From the NCBI GenBank assembly GCA_040752975.1, contig JBFMHF010000009.1, positions 17,207-81,206 on the forward strand: a stretch of DNA of 64,000 nucleotides, written 5' to 3'. A program made the translations under genes and the position numbers. The DNA is from JADLDB01 sp040752975 (lineage in GTDB: Bacteria > Myxococcota > Myxococcia > Myxococcales > Myxococcaceae). Position 1 is the stretch's first letter; every line of letters begins with the position of its first letter. This document shows positions 33,734 to 43,702 of this stretch, piece by piece. Under the pieces are notes generated by a model. That model saw only the letters and a program-made list of their open reading frames with translations. It was not told the origin of the DNA and did not search any database.

Positions 33734-34759
33734 TCAGTCGAGGCCGCGATCGTACAGCTCGTCTTCATCGAGGCCGAGGAGGTGGCCGACCTCGTGGAGG
33801 ACGGTGATGCGGATCTCCTCGATCAGCTCCTCGCGGGTGCGGGCGAAGCGCTCGAGGTTGTTCTGGAAGAGGGTGATGCGGGCGGTGAGGTGATCCTCGG
33901 CGTGCATGTCTCGGCGCTCGTCGAGGGCGGTGCCGTGGAAGACGCCGAGCACGGTGGGGGACACGCCTTCCTTCACGTCCTCGTCGGAAGGGAAGGGCTC
34001 GACGGTGAGGATGGTGTTGTCGAGCGCGGGCCGGGCGTGCTCGGGCAGCCGATCGATCGCCTCGGCCACCGCGGCGTCGAAGTCCTTCGCGGAGAGGTGG
34101 ACCGGCGGAGGGAAGGCGTCGGGATCGAGCGAGCGCGCCTTCGCGAAGAGGGGCCTCGGGTCCTTGCCGCGGCGCTCGGCGATCAGCGCGAGGTAGTGGA
34201 AGGCCCAGGGCTCGTCGGGGTGATCTCGGGTGATCGCCTCGAGCGCGCGCTGGGCCTCGTCGAGGCGACCCAGCTCGAAGAGCGCGAAGCCGCGCTCGAG
34301 CCGCGCCTCCGGGTGATCCGGATCGGCGGCCAGCACGCGATCGAACGAGGCCAGGGCGTCCGCCGCGTGGCCGAGCTGGTTGAGCGCCAGGCCGCGCAGG
34401 AAGGCCACCTCGGGCGCCAGCGTCTCGTCGCCGCGCACGAGCCGCTCGGCGCGATCGAGCAGCTCCAGGGCCTCTTCCTGCATTTCGCGGTCGTCTTCGC
34501 CTCCCCGAATGCGCACCTCCGCCGCCGACAGCAGGTGCGCCGCGTTCTTCGGCTCGCGGGAGATCAGCTCGTCGAAGGCCACCGCCGCGGCCTCCAGCTC
34601 GCCCAGCTCGGCCAGCGCGTTCGCCTTGAGATCGAGCGCGCCCAGATCCTGCGGATCGAGCTCGAGGGCCTTCTCGGCCCAGGTGAGCGCGCCCTCGATG
34701 TCCTCGTCGGACCACGCCTCCTCGCCCCGGCGCAGGGCCTCGTCGACGGTGAGGGCCAT
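33734..34759 (-). CDS. TPR protein with C-terminal zincin-like metallopeptidase domain
   Basis: The product is 341 residues. The start is the ATG at 34759 (MALTVDEALRRGEEAW). Residues about 5-205 hold four to five TPR-like units ending in LDPxD or DPDHPEA. The C-terminal ~110 residues match the small possible metallopeptidase family (ACLAM/DUF1025-like) with HEVGHLLGLDEDEL (H322, E323, H326), preceded by EELIEEIRITVLHE. It is cytoplasmic, with no signal peptide. Zinc proteolysis is predicted from the motif but this family is poorly studied. Confidence 0.85.
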   Translation of the reverse strand: MALTVDEALRRGEEAWSDEDIEGALTWAEKALELDPQDLGALDLKANALAELGELEAAAVAFDELISREPKNAAHLLSAAEVRIRGGEDDREMQEEALELLDRAERLVRGDETLAPEVAFLRGLALNQLGHAADALASFDRVLAADPDHPEARLERGFALFELGRLDEAQRALEAITRDHPDEPWAFHYLALIAERRGKDPRPLFAKARSLDPDAFPPPVHLSAKDFDAAVAEAIDRLPEHARPALDNTILTVEPFPSDEDVKEGVSPTVLGVFHGTALDERRDMHAEDHLTARITLFQNNLERFARTREELIEEIRITVLHEVGHLLGLDEDELYDRGLD

Positions 34760-34822
34760 GGTGCCCCCGTGTTTGGGTGCGGCGCTCGCGAAAGTCAACG
34801 GCTCGTGCTAGGCGACCCGTTC

Positions 34823-35254
34823 ATGGCGACGACGGAAGAGGGCAGGCCCGTCATCAGCGTGATGGTCGTCGATGACGACGAGGCCACGCTGAATCTGCTG
34901 GGCACCTTTCTGCGCCGCAACGGCTACCGGGTGATCACCGCCACCAACCCGGTGAAGGCGCTCGAGCTGCTCCAGCACGAAGACGTCCGCCTGGTGATCA
35001 CCGATCTCATGATGCCGCACGTCGACGGCATCTCCTTCACCCAGCAGGTCCACCAGATCCCCCGCCACAAGGACGTGCCGGTGATCATGATCACCGCCTT
35101 CGGCAGCGACGAGGTGTCCGACAAGGGCATGCGCCGCGGCGTGGCGATGACGCTGGCCAAGCCGCTCGAGCTCTCCAAGCTGCTCGACCTCGTCGGCTTC
35201 GCCACCGCCGAGCCGCCCCCCAGGCGGGATCCCCAGAAGCCCGAGTCCGACTGA
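34823..35254 (+). CDS. Single-domain response regulator
   Basis: The product is 143 residues, a receiver domain only (CheY-like). Acidic pocket DDDE (17-20), phospho-acceptor D61 in VITDLMMPHVDG, conserved Thr91 in MITAFGS and Lys113 in LAKPLEL. There is no output domain, so it must signal through protein contacts; the C-terminal Pro/Arg tail is short. No histidine kinase is adjacent. It is 107 bases upstream of groEL, whose own promoter starts right after this stop codon, so it is transcribed separately. Confidence 0.93.
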   Translation: MATTEEGRPVISVMVVDDDEATLNLLGTFLRRNGYRVITATNPVKALELLQHEDVRLVITDLMMPHVDGISFTQQVHQIPRHKDVPVIMITAFGSDEVSDKGMRRGVAMTLAKPLELSKLLDLVGFATAEPPPRRDPQKPESD

Positions 35255-35265
35255 CCCATCGCCAG

Positions 35266-35293
35266 TTGACATTCGGCCGCGGCTCCCTATTTT
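35266..35293 (+). promoter_or_regulatory. groEL sigma-70 promoter
   Basis: TTGACA (35266-35271), 16-base spacer, TATTTT (35288-35293). The -10 box abuts the CIRCE inverted repeat, so HrcA binding would block RNA polymerase. Confidence 0.75.
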
Positions 35294-35318
35294 GGCGCTC
35301 GCACAGGGCGAGTGCTAA
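35292..35318 (+). promoter_or_regulatory. CIRCE element (HrcA operator)
   Basis: The site is TTGGCGCTC, N9, GAGTGCTAA. The right arm is perfect against the consensus TTAGCACTC-N9-GAGTGCTAA, and the left arm differs at two positions. It lies 43 bases upstream of the groEL start, just after the -10 box. This predicts heat-shock repression by HrcA, itself stabilised by GroEL. Confidence 0.9.
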
Positions 35319-35350
35319 CGCCCTTCTGCGTCCAAACATCAATCATTTCT

Positions 35351-35355
35351 GGAGG
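35351..35355 (+). promoter_or_regulatory. groEL ribosome binding site
   Basis: GGAGG lies 6 bases before the ATG at 35362 and decides the start, since the open frame extends upstream through the CIRCE site. Confidence 0.85.
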
Positions 35356-35361
35356 TTACAC

Positions 35362-36996
<1,635 letters not shown>

Positions 36997-37039
36997 CGTG
37001 ACTCCTCCCTCTCCCATCGCGGGCGAGGGGAATGCCAGG

Positions 37040-37072
37040 CGCCCTGCTCTCCACGCGGAGGGCAGGGCGTTT
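37040..37072 (+). terminator. Rho-independent terminator of groEL
   Basis: The stem CGCCCTGCTCTCC pairs with GGAGGGCAGGGCG (13 bp, one G-U) around loop ACGC and is followed by TTT. It lies 43 bases after the groEL stop, before a convergent gene. Confidence 0.8.
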
Positions 37073-37080
37073 GCCTGTCT

Positions 37081-37749
37081 TCACCCGCCTGCGTCGGCGG
37101 CGTTCGCGAAGCTGAGCGGATAGTTCACCTTCACGGGCCCGTTCACCGGCGCCTCGAAGTGCAGATCCTGGAACACGTTCATCACGCAGCCCTGCAGGGC
37201 GAAGTGATCCAGGCCGCCGTCCAGCACGCCGATCTCGATGACGTCGCCGAGCCCCGTGTCTGGATTCTCCGCGATGGTGAAGGACACCTTGATCTTCCCG
37301 GCGAGGGACGGGTTGGCCTCGAGCCAGGCGTCATAACACTCGCGCAGCTCGGGGATCCGCTCGGCGACGGCGGCCTTGATGCCGTCCTTGTCGAGCCTGA
37401 AGGGCAGGCCGGCGTCGGGAGGCGTTTGGGGAACGGGCTGTTGGCCGGGCATCGGCGCGGCCGAGCTCGGCTGAGCGGGGACCGGGGCAGAGCCCCGCGT
37501 GGCGCTGGAGGGGGAGGGTGGCGGACGGGGAGGGACGAGGGCGAGCGGCGACGGTGGAGCGGCCGGCGCCGGGCCTGTGGGAGGCGCGCGGGTCGGGCTT
37601 CCGGGGACAGACGGGGCCGCCGGAACCGGGCCCTGGCCGGGAAGCGCTGCGGTCGCCGGGAGCGCGGGCGAACCCACCCCCACGAGGGAGAAGACGACGG
37701 CGCCGATCAGCACGACGGCCAACGTGCCGGCGAGGAGTCTCCAACGCAT
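37081..37749 (-). CDS. Membrane-anchored protein with AgmX/PglI C-terminal domain
   Basis: The product is 222 residues. The N-terminal uncleaved anchor (residues 4-26, LAGTLAVVLIGAVVFSLVGVG) is followed by a long Pro/Ala linker (about 30-115). The C-terminal domain (about 118-215) reads IKAAVAERIPELRECYDAWL, GKIKVSFTIAENPDTGLG and GCVMNVFQDLHFEAP, matching the AgmX/PglI TonB-like domain. Topology therefore resembles TonB: inner-membrane anchor, rigid periplasmic rod and an outer-membrane-facing domain. No ExbB/ExbD gene is nearby. It is convergent with groEL. Confidence 0.85.
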   Translation of the reverse strand: MRWRLLAGTLAVVLIGAVVFSLVGVGSPALPATAALPGQGPVPAAPSVPGSPTRAPPTGPAPAAPPSPLALVPPRPPPSPSSATRGSAPVPAQPSSAAPMPGQQPVPQTPPDAGLPFRLDKDGIKAAVAERIPELRECYDAWLEANPSLAGKIKVSFTIAENPDTGLGDVIEIGVLDGGLDHFALQGCVMNVFQDLHFEAPVNGPVKVNYPLSFANAADAGG

Positions 37750-37787
37750 GACGGGCCTCGAGCATACGGGTAGAGTGCCGCGCCGCC

Positions 37788-38258
37788 ATGACCAAGCACA
37801 TCCTGATTTCCATCTCCGTCCTCGGTTCCCTCGTCCTGTTCGGCTGCGGTGGAGGCATGCCGGCCGATCCGGATCTCACCTGCGACAGCGCCGCCACCGC
37901 GAAGACCCTCACCGGCGAGGTGCAGGCGGTGTTCACCGCCAAGTGCGTCTCGTGCCACGTCTCGGGCTACGCGTACGGTGACTACACGACGGCCGATGCG
38001 ACGTTCGCGAGCACCACGAACAAGCCGTCGTACCTCGCGCAGCAGGTGATGGGCTCCACGCTGAAGGTGGTGGACGGCGCGAACAAGTCGCTGGCGAACA
38101 GCTCGCTGTGGCTCAAGGTGCTGGGCGGGGACGCGGCGAACAAGAAGGGGCCGAAGGGCGAGGGCACGCTGGGCGCGATGCCCAACGACGGCACGACGCT
38201 GACGGCGGATCAGAAGAAGCTGCTGAAGGACTGGATCTGCACCGGCGGCGCGAAGTGA
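37788..38258 (+). CDS. Cytochrome c-like lipoprotein
   Basis: The product is 156 residues. The lipobox is LFGC (C20), followed by a small domain with one haem-binding motif CVSCH (C53, C56, H57). A Met in GAMPNDG (about residue 137) is the likely sixth ligand, and a late Cys sits near the C-terminus. This looks like the one-haem planctomycete/myxobacterial cytochrome c type (often GxMPxxG). It would sit at the outer face of a membrane and carry electrons; partners are not visible here. Confidence 0.85.
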   Translation: MTKHILISISVLGSLVLFGCGGGMPADPDLTCDSAATAKTLTGEVQAVFTAKCVSCHVSGYAYGDYTTADATFASTTNKPSYLAQQVMGSTLKVVDGANKSLANSSLWLKVLGGDAANKKGPKGEGTLGAMPNDGTTLTADQKKLLKDWICTGGAK

Positions 38259-38284
38259 CGGGGGCGGTCCCCTGAAGCGGGGGC

Positions 38285-39157
38285 CTACGCCCGTCTCATC
38301 GCTGGCGGTTGGGCGCTGACCGCGCGGGTCCGCCTCGCGTCGGGCGTACCCGCCGGCAGCTCCACGAATTCACACATCTCGCAGAGGCGGCTGTAGATGC
38401 GATCGCCGACGCGATCGGACAGGAGCTTCGACTCCTTGCCGGCCTCCAGCGCGGCCTCGGTGCTGATGTACCCGCGCTGGGCGCGCTCCTCGGGCGGCTT
38501 CAAGGAGTAGTTGGTGGCGAAGAGCGTCACCTTCCCCGAGTTGTACCGGCGGGCGATCAGCTCATCGAGCGTCTCGAGCTCGAACTGGCTGCCGCGGCCC
38601 TTGCCCAGCTCGTCGATGGCCAGCACCTCGACGCGGGAGAGCGGCTGGATGATCTCCCCGCCGGACTTGCCGTCCTGGAAGCCGCGGCGGATCTGCGCGT
38701 AGAGGAGGCTCACTTCCACGTACGCGCAGTCGACACCGAGCTCGAGGGTGAGGTGCTTGAGCGTCGCGGACAAAAGGTGCGTCTTTCCGGTGCCGACGGG
38801 CCCGGCCAGCACGTAGCCGCGGGGCTGGGGCCAGCGCATCGAGAAGTCCTTCGCCACCTGGAGGGCGCGGGCCTGCTCGGCGTTGGAGGGGCGGTAGCCG
38901 TCGAAGCTGGCCTGCGCGTGGACGGCGGGGATGCGCGCGTCGTTGAACGACTCGGCGCGGCGCGACAGGCGGGTGCAGGCGCAGGGAGTGACGACGTCGT
39001 ACCTCCGGCCGTTCTCCTGCACGGTGTTGCGCGCGAGGCCGGAGCCCCGGCAGTCCGGGCAATCCGCGACGGACACCCGGGCCTTCGCGCGTGCGAAGTC
39101 GCCGGAGCGCTCGAAGACGAAGCCCGCGGTGTCGATCCCCTTCCCGATCGCCGTCAT
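38285..39157 (-). CDS. DnaC-like AAA+ ATPase (helicase-loader type)
   Basis: The product is 290 residues. The N-terminal zinc-ribbon-like segment has C33, C36, C59 and C61 (CPDC...CAC). The AAA+ core has Walker A GPVGTGKTH (119-127), Walker B VLAIDELGKG and sensor-1 FATNYS. It resembles DnaC/DnaI/IstB ATPases, which load replicative helicase or act with transposases; no transposase is nearby, so a loader role is favoured. ATG 39157 lies 17 bases after the stop of the upstream helical protein gene, suggesting a two-gene operon. Confidence 0.88.
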   Translation of the reverse strand: MTAIGKGIDTAGFVFERSGDFARAKARVSVADCPDCRGSGLARNTVQENGRRYDVVTPCACTRLSRRAESFNDARIPAVHAQASFDGYRPSNAEQARALQVAKDFSMRWPQPRGYVLAGPVGTGKTHLLSATLKHLTLELGVDCAYVEVSLLYAQIRRGFQDGKSGGEIIQPLSRVEVLAIDELGKGRGSQFELETLDELIARRYNSGKVTLFATNYSLKPPEERAQRGYISTEAALEAGKESKLLSDRVGDRIYSRLCEMCEFVELPAGTPDARRTRAVSAQPPAMRRA

Positions 39158-39174
39158 GCGACTCCTTGCTTCCG

Positions 39175-39822
39175 TTACCAGAAGGCCGGCACGCCGAGGT
39201 GGTGCCGAATCAACGCTGCCCGATGAAACCTCAACGACTCGCGGCGTGCACGCTTCGACGCCGCCCCGGCCTTCTCCACCAGTCGGGACGCCTCGCGCAA
39301 GAGCACCCGGCGCTCTTCGTACGGAATCGCGCGTGTCAAGACGGCCAGCGCTAATTCCTCCTGTCGATTCGACGCATCGAAGTCCTCCGGCGTCGGCAAA
39401 CCTGCCAGCAGCCTCTTGACGGCCGGCAACAGGGCTTCGTGCGCCTTGCCGATCTTCTTGAGCGCGGCCTTGAGCTTCTTGTGGCGCTGTACGTGGAAGG
39501 GCTCGTCGTCCACCTCGTTCGGCGCGCCCGCCCCGGTCTTCCCCGCGGACAGCTTCAGGTACTTGGCGATCTCCGCGTTGACCTGGCGGCGGCAGGCGGC
39601 GAGCGATCGCAGGAGGCCCTCTCCTTCCGGTGCGTCCCAGACGGCGGCCTCGGCGGCCTTGCGGATGCCGCGGGCGATCACCTCCACCGGCACGCCCGCC
39701 TCGGCCCACTCGTCGAGCAGCTCCACGTCCTTCGCCGACAGCGCCACGCCGCGGCCCCGGTGCGCGACGAAGCAGTCCTGCACCTTCTCGTGGAAGCTGG
39801 CGCTGTCAGGCAGGAGGCTCAT
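39175..39822 (-). CDS. Helical protein partnered with the DnaC-like ATPase
   Basis: The product is 215 residues, mostly alpha-helical and charged. The N-terminal part is SASFHEKVQDCFVAHRGRGVALSAKDVELLDEWAEAGVPVEVIARGIRKAAE (split here by natural helix breaks); the LSAKDxELLDEWxxxGVPxEVI pattern recalls DnaD-like or helicase-loader accessory domains. There is no signal peptide or motif for catalysis. Being upstream of, and 17 bases from, the ATPase gene, it may act with it in replication initiation or restart. Family assignment is uncertain. Confidence 0.75.
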   Translation of the reverse strand: MSLLPDSASFHEKVQDCFVAHRGRGVALSAKDVELLDEWAEAGVPVEVIARGIRKAAEAAVWDAPEGEGLLRSLAACRRQVNAEIAKYLKLSAGKTGAGAPNEVDDEPFHVQRHKKLKAALKKIGKAHEALLPAVKRLLAGLPTPEDFDASNRQEELALAVLTRAIPYEERRVLLREASRLVEKAGAASKRARRESLRFHRAALIRHHLGVPAFW

Positions 39823-39852
39823 CGCGCGTCGCGGCCGGCGTGTACTGGCTTC

Positions 39853-39882
39853 TTGACAGTCTCGAAGAGCGACCGCTACAAG
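39853..39882 (+). promoter_or_regulatory. tRNA-Val promoter
   Basis: TTGACA (39853-39858), 18-base spacer, TACAAG (39877-39882), ending 18 bases upstream of the tRNA. The -35 is perfect. Confidence 0.55.
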
Positions 39883-39900
39883 CGCCGCGCTTCTCAGTGA

Positions 39901-39972
<72 letters not shown>

Positions 39973-40098
39973 CTGGCAGCACCGGAAGCACTCGACGGCC
40001 GGAGTGACGTCTCCCAGGGAGGCGCGCTCCGGCTGACGTGTTTTCCGCCCATCGTTCCCGCTCCATTTCCACCCGTTTGAACGCTAGAGAGGCGCCTC

Positions 40099-42027
40099 AT
40101 GGCTGCCAATGTCATCGTCACCCTGCCGGACGGCTCGAAGAAGGAAGCGCCGAAGGGCATCTCCATCGCTGAGTTCGTCAAGAGCTCGATCGGCGCGGGC
40201 CTGGCCAGGGACGCCATCTTCGCGAAGCTGAACGGCCAGGAGGTCGATCTCTCGCGGTCCATCGACGAAGACGCGTCGCTGCAGATCTTCACGTCGAAGA
40301 ACCCCGAGGCCCTCGAAGTCGCCCGCCACGACGCCGCGCACGTGGTCGCCGACGCGGTGCAGCGCCTCTTTCCCGGCACGCAGGTGACGATCGGCCCGGC
40401 GATCGAAGAGGGCTTCTATTACGACTTCTTCCGCGACAAGCCCTTCACGCCGGAGGAGCTCGAGCAGATCGAGAAGAAGGCGAACGAGATCGTCGCCGCC
40501 GACGCGCCCTTCGTGCGGCAGGAGGTCTCTCCCGAGGAGGCCATCAAGCTCTTCGAGGGCATGGGCGAGAAGTTCAAGGTCGAGATCGTCAACGACATCG
40601 TGGCGAAGGGCGCGAAGACGCTGACGCTCTACAAGCACGGTGACTGGGTGGACTTCTGCCTGGGGCCCCACGGGCCTTCGACGGGGAAGATCGGCGTCAT
40701 CAAGATCCTGTCCTCGTCGGGCGCGTACTGGCGCGGCGACCATCGCAACCCCATGCTCCAGCGCGTCTACGGCACGGCCTTCTTCGACAAGAAGCAGCTC
40801 GAGGCCTGGGTGAAGCAGCGCGAGGAGGCGGCCAGGCGCGATCACCGCCGCCTGGGCAAAGAGCTCGACCTCTTCCACTTCCACCACTTCTCGCCCGGCG
40901 CCGCCTTCTGGACGCCGAAGGGGACGGCCCTCTACACGGTGCTGTCCGGCTACATGCGCAAGCTGGCGCTGGAGAACGGCTACGTCGAGATCAAGACGCC
41001 GCTGCTCTTCAACAAGGGGCTGTGGGAGATCAGCGGTCACTGGGGCAAGTACCGGGAGAACATGTTCCTCGTCGAGGACAGCGAGACGAAGGAGCAGGAC
41101 TACTCCCTCAAGCCGATGAACTGCCCGTCGCACCACCTGTACTACGGCTTCAAGAAGCACTCGTACCGGGACCTGCCCTTGCGCTTCCACACGCAGGACG
41201 TGCTGCACCGCAACGAGGCGGCCGGGGCGCTCGGAGGCCTCACGCGCGTGCGCCAGTTCGCCCAGGACGACGCGCACATCTACTGCCGTGAAGATCAGAT
41301 CCCCGACGAGGTCGCGCGCTTCGTGAAGCTGCTCGACAAGGTCTACGACGCGGTGGGCCTCGAGTACGCCGCCAAGCTGTCGACGCGGCCGCCGCAGCGC
41401 ATCGGCACGGACGAGCTGTGGGATCGCGCCGAGGCCGCGCTCAAGCAGGCGCTCGAGTCGATCAAGCTCGAGTACGAGCTCAAGCCCGGCGACGGCGCCT
41501 TCTACGGCCCGAAGATCGACTTCGACGTCTCCGACTCCATCGGCCGCAAGTGGCAGCTGGGGACGATCCAGCTCGACTACAACGCGCCCGAGCGCTTCGA
41601 CCTCACGTACATCGGCGAGGACAACAAGGAGCACCGGCCCGTCGTGCTGCACCGCGCGATCTACGGCAGCTTCGAGCGCTTCATCGCCATCCTCATCGAG
41701 CACTTCGCCGGCGCCTTCCCTGCGTGGCTCGCCCCCGTGCAGGCGCGCCTGGTCTACGTGGCCGATCGGCAGCTGGACTACTGCCGCGAGGTGGCCGCGA
41801 AGCTGTCCGCGAAGGGCTTCCGCGTGGAGGTGGACGATCGCGGCCTGTCCATGCAGAAGAAGATCGCCGAGGCCGCGGTGCAGAAGATCCCCTTCACGCT
41901 GGTGGTGGGCGACCGGGAGATGGAGAGCAAGGCCGTGGCTCCCCGCCGCTACGGGGGCGAGGACTTGAAGGCCATGCCCCTCGAGCAGTTCGAGGCGCTG
42001 CTGGCGAAGGAGGCCGCCTGGCCGTGA
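40099..42027 (+). CDS. thrS: Threonyl-tRNA synthetase
   Basis: The product is 642 residues, the normal length. Domain order: TGS (1-65), editing domain (about 70-225) with the HxxxH pair H77/H81 (RHDAAH) and WVDFCLGPHGPSTG, class II core (about 245-535), and HGTP anticodon domain (540-642). Zinc ligands are visible in MNCPSHH, QDDAHIYC and LHRAIYGS. Motif 2 reads HRNEAAGALGGLTRVRQF. The GAGAGG ribosome site is 8 bases before the ATG. It charges tRNA-Thr and hydrolyses mischarged Ser-tRNA-Thr. Confidence 0.98.
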   Translation: MAANVIVTLPDGSKKEAPKGISIAEFVKSSIGAGLARDAIFAKLNGQEVDLSRSIDEDASLQIFTSKNPEALEVARHDAAHVVADAVQRLFPGTQVTIGPAIEEGFYYDFFRDKPFTPEELEQIEKKANEIVAADAPFVRQEVSPEEAIKLFEGMGEKFKVEIVNDIVAKGAKTLTLYKHGDWVDFCLGPHGPSTGKIGVIKILSSSGAYWRGDHRNPMLQRVYGTAFFDKKQLEAWVKQREEAARRDHRRLGKELDLFHFHHFSPGAAFWTPKGTALYTVLSGYMRKLALENGYVEIKTPLLFNKGLWEISGHWGKYRENMFLVEDSETKEQDYSLKPMNCPSHHLYYGFKKHSYRDLPLRFHTQDVLHRNEAAGALGGLTRVRQFAQDDAHIYCREDQIPDEVARFVKLLDKVYDAVGLEYAAKLSTRPPQRIGTDELWDRAEAALKQALESIKLEYELKPGDGAFYGPKIDFDVSDSIGRKWQLGTIQLDYNAPERFDLTYIGEDNKEHRPVVLHRAIYGSFERFIAILIEHFAGAFPAWLAPVQARLVYVADRQLDYCREVAAKLSAKGFRVEVDDRGLSMQKKIAEAAVQKIPFTLVVGDREMESKAVAPRRYGGEDLKAMPLEQFEALLAKEAAWP

Positions 42028-42047
42028 CGGCTCGGCCTCCATGGCGG

Positions 42048-42076
42048 TTGACGAGGCGGGGCGGCGTGCCTTAAGT
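42048..42076 (+). promoter_or_regulatory. Candidate promoter for the SCP2 gene
   Basis: TTGACG (42048-42053), 17-base spacer, TTAAGT (42071-42076), 55 bases upstream of the SCP2 start. The -35 is good and the -10 is weak. Confidence 0.4.
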
Positions 42077-42131
42077 GCGCCGCCGTTGATTTGAAAATCA
42101 GCGCAGCACCCACACGAAAGGCGAGGACACC

Positions 42132-42458
42132 ATGGCCGTGAAGGACATTCTGGAGACCGAGATCCCCAAGCGCATCCAGGCGAAGCCGGAGCTGGCGAAG
42201 GACATCAACGCCGTCATCCACTTCGACTTGACCGGTGACGGCGGCGGCCAGTGGACGCTGGACTGCACCAAGTCCGAGGGCTGGGTCTCCGCCGGGAAGA
42301 ACGGCGAGTCGAAGATGACGATCATCTCCAGCGCGGCGGACTTCGAGAAGATCGCCACCAAGCAGATGAACGCGCAGATGGCCGCCATGCAGGGCAAGCT
42401 GAAGTTCAAGCCCATGGACATGGGCCTGGCGATGAAGCTCGGCAAGCTGCTCAGCTGA
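42132..42458 (+). CDS. SCP2 sterol-binding domain protein
   Basis: The product is 108 residues, a stand-alone SCP2 domain. The pattern is an N-terminal helix (VKDILETEIPKRI), a beta-sheet INAVIHFDLTGDGGGQWTLDC, the KMTIISSAADFEKI stretch and the C-terminal helices AQMAAMQGKLKFKP and MDMGLAMKLGKLL. These proteins bind hydrophobic ligands such as lipids or sterols in a tunnel. It lies 98 bases upstream of a racemase-like gene of acyl-CoA metabolism. Cytoplasmic. Confidence 0.9.
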   Translation: MAVKDILETEIPKRIQAKPELAKDINAVIHFDLTGDGGGQWTLDCTKSEGWVSAGKNGESKMTIISSAADFEKIATKQMNAQMAAMQGKLKFKPMDMGLAMKLGKLLS

Positions 42459-42555
42459 CGGCCTCGCGCCCACCGCGCTTTCCCCACGCGGCGCTCGCTC
42501 TTCGTCGAGATGACGGGGCGGCGCCGCGTTTTTCATTCGCTGCGAGGAGTCGCCG

Positions 42556-43680
42556 ATGTCGCTTCCCCTGGAAGGATTGAAGGTCCTCGATCTCTCCCGG
42601 CTGTTGCCCGGCCCCTACGCCACCCTGGTGCTGGCGGACCTCGGCGCCCAGGTGGACAAGGTGGAGGAGCCCGGCGTCGGCGACTACACGCGCCACTCGC
42701 CGCCCATGAAGGACGACACGTCGGCGCTCTTCCTGGGCCTCAACCGCAACAAGCGCAGCATCGCGCTCGATCTCAAGTCGCCCGACGGCGCCGCGAAGTT
42801 GAAGGCGCTGGCCAGGCAGTACGACGTGCTGGTGGAGAGCTTCCGGCCTGGCGTCATGGACAAGCTGGGGCTGGGCTGGGACGCGCTGCAAAAGGAGAAC
42901 CCGCGCCTCATCTACTGCGCCATCTCCGGCTACGGGAACACCGGGCCCGATCGCCTGCGCGCCGGCCATGACATCAACTACCTCGCGCGGTGCGGGGCGC
43001 TGGCCTATGGGGGCAAGCCGGGTGGGGCGCCGGCGATGGCGGGGGTGCAGATCGCCGACATCGGGGGCGGCAGCCTCTTCGCGCTGGTGGGGATCCTCGC
43101 GGCGCTGCACGAGCGTTCGCGCACCGGGAAGGGCCGCTTCGTGGACGTCTCCATGACGGACGGCGCGTTGGCCTTCCTCCACATGCACCTCGCCGGGCGC
43201 CTGGTGATGGGGAAGGAGGGCGTTCCCCTGCAGCGCGGGAGGGAGGCGCTCAACGGCGGCTACCCCTGCTACGGGCTGTACCAGACGGGCGACGGGCGGT
43301 GGCTCGCGGTCGGCGCGCTCGAGCCCAAGTTCTTCATGGGCGTCTGCGCCGCCCTCGAGCGCCCCGAGCTGATGGACGGCGCCTACGACACGGGCGAGCT
43401 GGGCGCGCGCACCCGCGCCGAGCTGGAGAAGGTGTTCGCCTCGAAGCCGCTGGCCCACTGGATCGAGCTCTTCCGCACCGTCGATCTCTGCGTGGAGCCG
43501 GTGCTGGAGGGCGACGAGGTGCTGGACGATCCGCAGCTCAAGGCCCGCGGGCTCTTCGAGGAGGAGGGCGGGGTGGTGTGGCTGCGCACGCCGCTCAAGC
43601 TGGGCGCGCCGCCGATTCGTCCTCCCCCGGCGCTGGGTCAGCACACCGAGGAGATCCTGCGCGAGCACGGGCTCTCATGA
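42556..43680 (+). CDS. CoA-transferase family III, alpha-methylacyl-CoA racemase-like
   Basis: The product is 374 residues. CaiB/BaiF-family signs: LEGLKVLDLSRLLPGPYATLVLADLGA, RNKRSIALDLK and GRFVDVSMTDGAL. Racemase pair: H138 in GHDINYL and D168 in IADIGGGS, with the same 30-residue spacing as the catalytic H126 and D156 of Mycobacterium MCR. This favours alpha-methylacyl-CoA racemase, which makes (S)-2-methylacyl-CoA for beta-oxidation of branched chains, over a formyl-type CoA transferase. It is followed after 22 bases by a lipoprotein gene. Confidence 0.9.
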   Translation: MSLPLEGLKVLDLSRLLPGPYATLVLADLGAQVDKVEEPGVGDYTRHSPPMKDDTSALFLGLNRNKRSIALDLKSPDGAAKLKALARQYDVLVESFRPGVMDKLGLGWDALQKENPRLIYCAISGYGNTGPDRLRAGHDINYLARCGALAYGGKPGGAPAMAGVQIADIGGGSLFALVGILAALHERSRTGKGRFVDVSMTDGALAFLHMHLAGRLVMGKEGVPLQRGREALNGGYPCYGLYQTGDGRWLAVGALEPKFFMGVCAALERPELMDGAYDTGELGARTRAELEKVFASKPLAHWIELFRTVDLCVEPVLEGDEVLDDPQLKARGLFEEEGGVVWLRTPLKLGAPPIRPPPALGQHTEEILREHGLS

Positions 43681-43702
43681 GTGCGCTACGCTGCGAGGCC
43701 TG

